26,913 bases of DNA from Bacteroidales bacterium (GTDB lineage: Bacteria > Bacteroidota > Bacteroidia > Bacteroidales > Muribaculaceae), in the NCBI GenBank assembly GCA_019420545.1, contig JAHZGZ010000226.1, positions 1-26,913 on the forward strand, in the 5' to 3' direction. Each line of letters begins with the position of its first letter. The stretch's first letter is position 1. This document shows positions 23,227 through 26,913 of this stretch, piece by piece. Under the pieces are notes generated by a model. The model worked only from the letters and a program-made list of their open reading frames with translations, ran no database searches and had not been told where the DNA came from. A program made the translations under genes and the position numbers.

Positions 23227-24124
23227 TGCTGCATCCCGCGGCCACCGCACGCGCTATATTAAGCATCTCCCCTTTCCAGTCGTAGTCAAGAGGATTGATA
23301 TTCACAACTTCGGAACCGATCTGTGCATTGACTGTCTGAGCCTGGCGCGAATCGGCATCCTTCTGGAAAAACATCACACAGGCACTGTCGCGGCGCGCCC
23401 TCTCCACAGCCCGGCTTACATCGTCGACCGACATCTCCTTTCCCTCCGGACTGAGAGCGATCTGCTTCAGCCCGTAGTCGCGGGCAAAATAGCTCAGCGA
23501 CGGATGCCACACCACGAACGACGCTCCCCGACATGGACGGAGTATGGAGTCGATCGCCGAGTCGAGCGAGTCGAGCGACCGCAGAAACGCAGTGAAGCGG
23601 CGCGAATAATAGGCCTTGTTTTTCGGATCGATCTCTACCATCGCGTCATACATGTTTGAGGCGATTTTCCTGACATTGCGCACGGAGGTCCATGTATGCG
23701 GATCAATCTCCGCGGCGGCCTCGCCGCCTATCCCGTCGCGGGCATGAGTACCCTTTATCAGCGCCACCCCGTCGGACGTGTCGTAGAGCCTGAGCCCCGG
23801 ATTGTTATTGTGTATCTTATTGATTAGCGCACTTTCAAAAGGCAGATTGCCGATGCGCATATATGCCTTCGATGTCTCCAGATTAAGCAGATGGGTCATG
23901 CTCGGGTCGTAGCTCTCGGGATTGGCCCCGTTGCTCAACAGACAGCGCACCTCCCACTTGTCGCCGACAATCTGCTCGAGCATATACTTCTGCGGCTGGA
24001 TGCTCACCGTCAGAGCCGGCTTCTGCTCCGGACGCCCGACGCATCCCGGAAGCATCGCCACAGGGAGCAGCAACGCAAGCACCAGAAAGATGTCGGCGAC
24101 TTTATGATAGTGAATCCAGGCCAT
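23216..24124 (-). CDS. znuA: Metal ABC transporter substrate-binding lipoprotein
   Basis: Periplasmic or membrane-anchored metal-binding protein of the ZnuA/TroA cluster A-I family, 302 aa. Lipobox LPGC with Cys28. The family pattern KYMLEQIVGDKWEV, then NPESYDPS, then IDPHTWTSVRN and VVWHPSLSYFARDYGL is clear. Two metal-ligand His are seen (DPHTW and WHPSLSYF). The first His that usually sits in P-H-x-Y/F-E/D-P is replaced: here the sequence is NPESYDPS. A C-terminal acidic ligand is plausible in NPLDYDWKGEM. There is no His-rich loop of the E. coli ZnuA type. The gene starts the znuA-znuC unit, with a -7 box about 25 bp upstream. Confidence 0.85.
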   Translation of the reverse strand: MAWIHYHKVADIFLVLALLLPVAMLPGCVGRPEQKPALTVSIQPQKYMLEQIVGDKWEVRCLLSNGANPESYDPSMTHLLNLETSKAYMRIGNLPFESALINKIHNNNPGLRLYDTSDGVALIKGTHARDGIGGEAAAEIDPHTWTSVRNVRKIASNMYDAMVEIDPKNKAYYSRRFTAFLRSLDSLDSAIDSILRPCRGASFVVWHPSLSYFARDYGLKQIALSPEGKEMSVDDVSRAVERARRDSACVMFFQKDADSRQAQTVNAQIGSEVVNINPLDYDWKGEMLNIARAVAAGCSNDE

Positions 24125-24149
24125 TGATATAATCTATTGTATATTTTTG

Positions 24150-24164
24150 CAAATTTAGTAAATT
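24150..24164 (-). promoter_or_regulatory. znuA -7 box overlapped by a palindrome
   Basis: Minus-strand TAAATTTG (24150-24157) matches the -7 consensus, with TTTC 19 nt upstream. A perfect palindrome, AATTTA-G-TAAATT (24152-24164), overlaps the box. Its place is ideal for a metal-responsive repressor, but no known Zur or Fur consensus is claimed. Confidence 0.45.
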
Positions 24165-24189
24165 CCCGTCGTCGGTGAAAGTCGCGGGG

Positions 24190-24723
24190 TCAGCTTCTTA
24201 CGGCATACACACGTTCGTAGAGGAAATCGCGGGCTTTCTCGAGATCAATATCGGCCGATGTCATCAGCACCATCGGCAGCGAATTAAGGCCGGCGGCATA
24301 CGGCGGCTGCGTGTAGCTGAACGAATAGCGCGGCACCATACCGTGGCGGCGGTAGAAATCGATACGCCTGCGCGCCATGGGCCCCGACTCCGGAAGCTCA
24401 ACCTCAAGAAGCAGAGGCTTGCCGGCTTCCTGCTGGAGAAGCTCGAGAGCATGGCCGCCGATACCATGTCCGCGCATATGGTCGAGGGTGGCGAAATGCT
24501 CTATATACACAAAGTCGCCCGAGTCCCATGTCGTAACGAAACCCACCACGCGTCCGTCAAAATTGATTACACGGAAATCGAAAGCCGGCTCCGCCCCATC
24601 GATAAGGGCAAAAAGATTCTGACACGGACGTCTCTCGTCGGCCGGAAAGGCTAACAGATAGAGCGACAGGATAGAAATCGGCATCCTTTCGTGGGATGTA
24701 ATTTTAAAAAAGTCGAGTTTCAT
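24190..24723 (-). CDS. GNAT family N-acetyltransferase
   Basis: A 177-aa acetyltransferase. I start at the ATG at 24721-24723 (MKLDFFKITSHERM); the frame continues upstream only to a non-ATG codon at 24762. Motif A is visible as EHFATLDHMRGHGIGGHALELLQQ (about residues 84-107), with the R-G-H-G-I-G coenzyme A loop. The later segment RRRIDFYRRHGMVPRYSFSYTQPPY carries the family's FYRRHGF-like motif B. N-terminal 40 residues include LYLLAFPADERRP, common in GNATs of this phylum that act on small molecules or proteins. It is divergent from the Lrp-family gene, so that regulator may control it, but this is only positional. Confidence 0.85.
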   Translation of the reverse strand: MKLDFFKITSHERMPISILSLYLLAFPADERRPCQNLFALIDGAEPAFDFRVINFDGRVVGFVTTWDSGDFVYIEHFATLDHMRGHGIGGHALELLQQEAGKPLLLEVELPESGPMARRRIDFYRRHGMVPRYSFSYTQPPYAAGLNSLPMVLMTSADIDLEKARDFLYERVYAVRS

Positions 24724-24770
24724 ATGCGTAATGCCGGGGTTAGCAATGGTAACTTTTGACAATTGTTTTA

Positions 24771-24778
24771 CAAATTTA
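24771..24778 (-). promoter_or_regulatory. -7 box of the GNAT gene
   Basis: Minus-strand TAAATTTG, a consensus match, about 47 nt upstream of the start codon. The -33 region is weak. Confidence 0.55.
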
Positions 24779-24811
24779 GCGGAACTTTATGAAAGTTTCA
24801 TTATTTATATG

Positions 24812-24819
24812 TAATTTTG
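24812..24819 (+). promoter_or_regulatory. -7 box of the Lrp-family gene
   Basis: TAATTTTG matches TAnnTTTG, about 90 nt upstream of the start codon at 24911. It lies 34 bp from the divergent GNAT -7 box, so one regulator could cover both promoters. Confidence 0.5.
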
Positions 24820-24910
24820 CTTGTGAAAAAGCTAATGTCGTTCATTAGGTCTTTTTCAAACGTCAACAATTCATTACAAACTTTAAACAAATACCTTAAA
24901 ATATAAGTTT

Positions 24911-25381
24911 ATGGCAAGAGCTCAATTGGATTCATTGGATTACAAAATTCTGCATACGCTGTCATCTAACGGACGTAAGCCTTACCTCGAGATCGCACGC
25001 GAATGCGGTGTGTCGGGCGCAGCTATTCACCAGCGTATCCAGAAGCTTACCGCAATGGGTGTGCTCAAAGGTTCGGAATGCCTTATCGACGCAGCATCGG
25101 TGGGTTACGAAACATGTGCTTATATCGGTTTCTTCCTCAAGGACCCCTCCAAGTTCGACGAGGTTGTAGAGCGTCTGCGCGCTATCCCCGAAGTCGTGGA
25201 GGTACACTTCACCACCGGTCAGTACGACATGTTTATCAAACTCTATGCCCGCAACAACGACCATCTGCTCCACCTCATCCACGAGGAGCTTCAGGGTCTT
25301 GGCCTCGCACGCACAGAGTCGCTCATCTCTTTCAAGGAGGTGTTCAAGCGTCAGCTCCCCATCCATCCGCGCAACAAGTAA
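24911..25381 (+). CDS. Lrp/AsnC family transcriptional regulator
   Basis: A 156-aa regulator. An N-terminal winged helix-turn-helix (about residues 5-52) has the family pattern LDSLDYKILHTLSSNGRKPYLEIARECGVSGAAIHQRIQKL. The C-terminal RAM/AsnC ligand-binding domain (about 67-142) includes YIGFFLKDPSKFDEVVERLRAIPEVVEVHFTTGQYDMFIKLYARN, with the conserved G-x-Y/F-D ligand loop. Such proteins bind amino acids and form octamers or hexadecamers. The N-terminal lysine-glutamate-poor opening and the length are normal. The gene has its own promoter and is followed by two tandem hairpins. Likely target genes and effector cannot be named from the sequence; autoregulation and control of the divergent GNAT gene are possible. 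Confidence 0.93.
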   Translation: MARAQLDSLDYKILHTLSSNGRKPYLEIARECGVSGAAIHQRIQKLTAMGVLKGSECLIDAASVGYETCAYIGFFLKDPSKFDEVVERLRAIPEVVEVHFTTGQYDMFIKLYARNNDHLLHLIHEELQGLGLARTESLISFKEVFKRQLPIHPRNK

Positions 25382-25432
25382 CTGATCGGGGTACCGCTCT
25401 CCTCCATAACGCGAACATTCCACTCTCTCCAC

Positions 25433-25494
25433 ACCTTATAATAATATAAGGTAGGCGGTGCGCACATCCGGTACCTTCCGGAGTGCGCACCGCC
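25433..25494 (+). terminator. Two tandem hairpins after the Lrp gene
   Basis: Hairpin 1: ACCTTATA-ATAA-TATAAGGT (25433-25452), a perfect 8-bp stem. Hairpin 2: GGCGGTGCGCAC and GTGCGCACCGCC (25454-25494), a perfect 12-bp stem with an inner TCCGG/CCGGA extension around a 6-nt loop. There is no T tract right after hairpin 2, so termination efficiency is uncertain; the structure would in any case protect the mRNA 3' end. Confidence 0.6.
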
Positions 25495-25502
25495 TGCATA
25501 AA

Positions 25503-25510
25503 TACATTTG
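25503..25510 (+). promoter_or_regulatory. Candidate -7 box of the suhB-ribD unit
   Basis: TACATTTG matches TAnnTTTG, 24 nt upstream of the ATG at 25534. The -33 region falls within the GC-rich hairpin, so this may be a weak or regulated promoter. Confidence 0.4.
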
Positions 25511-25533
25511 CTTGTTTAATACATTTAACAACT

Positions 25534-26331
25534 ATGCAGGACTACAGACCCCAACTCGATGAGATACTGCTCGACGCCATATCGTGGGCACGCCAGGCAG
25601 GTGCGGTACATATGCGCTACTTCCGCGGCAACGAGCTCGACATAACGGCCAAGCTCAACGACGCCGACATAGTGACAGCCGCCGACAAAGCCGCCGAGCG
25701 GCTTATAATCGACAACATACGCGCCAAGTATCCCGACCACTCGATACTCTCGGAGGAATCGGGCGAGACCATCCATGCTCCCGGCTTCCGGTGGGTGATC
25801 GACCCGCTCGACGGCACCACCAACTTCTCGCAGGGGCTGCCCATATTCAGCGTGTCGATCGGGGTGGAGTACGAAGGACGTCCTGTAGCCGGGGTGGTCT
25901 ACGACGCATATCTCGACGAGCTCTTCACGGCCGTGGAGGGTGGCGGCGCATTCCTCAACGGCACACCCATACACTGCGCCGAGAAAACGCGGCTCGACCA
26001 CTGCGTGGTATCCACCGGATTCCCAGTAGATAAGGGTGAGACTCCCGACAACAATCTCGACAACCTCTCGCGCATAATGCCGCGCGTGCGCGGGCTGCGG
26101 CGCCTCGGCTCGGCAGCCATGGATCTCTGCTACGTAGCCGCCGGATTTCTCGACGGATACTGGGAACTCAACCTCCACCGCTGGGATGTAAGCGCCGCCA
26201 TGCTCATAGTAAGCGAGGCAGGAGGACGCTATACCGAATTCCGCCACGACCGCAACATCAGCCTCGTGGCCGCCTCTCCCGCTGTCCACGACCTGCTTCT
26301 GCCACTCCTCTCCCCCACTCCCGCGCAATGA
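25534..26331 (+). CDS. suhB: Inositol monophosphatase family protein
   Basis: A 265-aa Mg-dependent phosphatase of the IMPase/SuhB/CysQ fold. Metal and substrate motifs are visible: Glu pair in LSEESGE (about 75-81), WVIDPLDGTTNF (about 90-101) and, near the C-terminus, the HRWDVSAAMLIVSEAGGRY motif (about 210-228) with the last metal ligand Asp. The start ATG at 25534 is preferred; an upstream in-frame start (25483) would fall within the terminator hairpin. The last codon overlaps the ribD start by 4 nt (ATGA), implying co-translation. A few family members are tied to riboflavin or nucleotide salvage, but the linkage with ribD may be just operon packing. Substrate could be inositol phosphate, 3'-phosphoadenosine phosphate or similar. 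Confidence 0.88.
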   Translation: MQDYRPQLDEILLDAISWARQAGAVHMRYFRGNELDITAKLNDADIVTAADKAAERLIIDNIRAKYPDHSILSEESGETIHAPGFRWVIDPLDGTTNFSQGLPIFSVSIGVEYEGRPVAGVVYDAYLDELFTAVEGGGAFLNGTPIHCAEKTRLDHCVVSTGFPVDKGETPDNNLDNLSRIMPRVRGLRRLGSAAMDLCYVAAGFLDGYWELNLHRWDVSAAMLIVSEAGGRYTEFRHDRNISLVAASPAVHDLLLPLLSPTPAQ

Positions 26332-26913
26332 GCCTCGCATCCCTACAGCCTCACGAACTGCCGATGCGCCGCGCCATAGAGCTTGCGCGCCACGGACTCG
26401 GCACCACATCGCCCAACCCGATGGTAGGAGCTGTGATCACCCTCCCCGACGGCACCGTTATCGGCGAGGGATGGCACCGCCGCTGCGGCGAGGGGCATGC
26501 CGAAGTCAACGCCATAGCCTCGGTGGCCGACCGTGCCATGCTGAAAGACGCCACCATATATGTCACCCTCGAGCCATGCTCGCACTACGGCAAGACACCA
26601 CCCTGCGCCCGGCTGATAATCGACTGCGGCATACCGCGGGTAGTTGTCGGCACGCTCGATCCGGCACCATGGGTGGCCGGACGCGGTGTAGACATGCTAC
26701 GCAAGGCCGGGATAGAAGTCACTACAGGTATGCTTGAGCAGGAATGCCGGGCCATCAATCCGGTGTTCATGACCGCACATACCCTCGGGCGCCCGTGGGT
26801 GACCCTGAAATGGGCGCAGAGCGCCGACGGATTCATCGACCGCGAACGTACACCGCAGGAGGGAGCCACACGGTTCTCCACGGCATTATCGACCATGCTC
26901 GTACACCGCCTGC
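26328..26913 (+). CDS. ribD: Riboflavin biosynthesis deaminase/reductase RibD (3' end cut by window)
   Basis: RibD carries out two successive steps of riboflavin synthesis: deamination of the pyrimidine and reduction of its ribose side chain. 195 codons are present. The N-terminal deaminase domain has the zinc motif HAEVNA (about residues 57-62) and the two-Cys motif EPCSHYGKTPPC (about 82-93). The segment MRRAIELARHGLGTTSPNPMVGAV is the family start. The reductase domain begins around 155 (RPWVTLKWAQSADGFI) and is truncated by the window edge. The ATG at 26328-26330 overlaps the stop of the preceding gene. Where the family usually reads DPNP before VAGRG, this copy has DPAPW, a small departure. 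Confidence 0.95.
   Translation, partial: MSLASLQPHELPMRRAIELARHGLGTTSPNPMVGAVITLPDGTVIGEGWHRRCGEGHAEVNAIASVADRAMLKDATIYVTLEPCSHYGKTPPCARLIIDCGIPRVVVGTLDPAPWVAGRGVDMLRKAGIEVTTGMLEQECRAINPVFMTAHTLGRPWVTLKWAQSADGFIDRERTPQEGATRFSTALSTMLVHRL

Noticed and set aside
1..26913. rRNA and tRNA genes, phage genes, transposases, toxin-antitoxin pairs
   Set aside because: I looked for conserved sequence and domain signs and found none that I could support.

Overview
The window looks like a chromosomal segment of a Bacteroidales bacterium. The evidence is a SusC/SusD pair with SusE/SusF-like lipoproteins, a fused nuoCD gene, repeated Bacteroidetes-type -7 boxes (TAnnTTTG) upstream of genes, and lipoproteins with an acidic CSDD start. 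The fairly high GC for this order would fit Muribaculaceae-like gut bacteria, but that family assignment is a guess. I see no rRNA, tRNA or CRISPR array.

Layout. 1-2621 (minus): nuoA-nuoB-nuoCD, the start of a respiratory complex I operon; the nuoCD 3' end lies outside the window. 3080-3664 (plus): a highly charged hypothetical protein whose last ~20 codons run into a dispersed repeat. 3590-4380: a repeat cluster built around a long imperfect inverted repeat. 4468-11824 (minus): a four-gene susC-susD-susE-susF-like glycan uptake operon with a ~290-nt leader; no glycoside hydrolase or regulator is visible. 12324-14608 (minus): trmD-recF-dciA(DUF721), with a 9-bp-period minisatellite between recF and dciA. 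14762-17787 (minus): tpx, a secreted thioredoxin-fold protein without a CXXC, and ychF, each followed by a credible intrinsic terminator. 17909-18316 (minus): a GNAT acetyltransferase.

18.4-22.5 kb is the most accessory-looking part. A two-gene membrane PH-domain operon (YdbS/YdbT type, plus) converges on a DUF4143-type AAA ATPase (minus). By eye this segment is less GC-rich than its surroundings, and repeat sequences lie on both sides. 22531-24124 (minus): a metal ABC transporter binding protein and ATPase (znuA-znuC) with no permease gene beside them. 24190-24723 (minus): a second GNAT gene, divergent from an Lrp/AsnC regulator at 24911-25381 (plus). 25534-26913 (plus): an inositol-monophosphatase family gene overlapping ribD, which is cut by the window end.

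The main discovery-type signal is a modular dispersed repeat: module A, a small hairpin followed by CTCCTACA; module B, GGCGGGCTAAAGCGCCGCC; module C, degenerate CTCTGTG units. It occurs at 3.6-4.3 kb, 18.4 kb, 20.65 kb and 22.2-22.5 kb. Module B carries in-frame stop codons on both strands and forms the 3' end of two unrelated genes.
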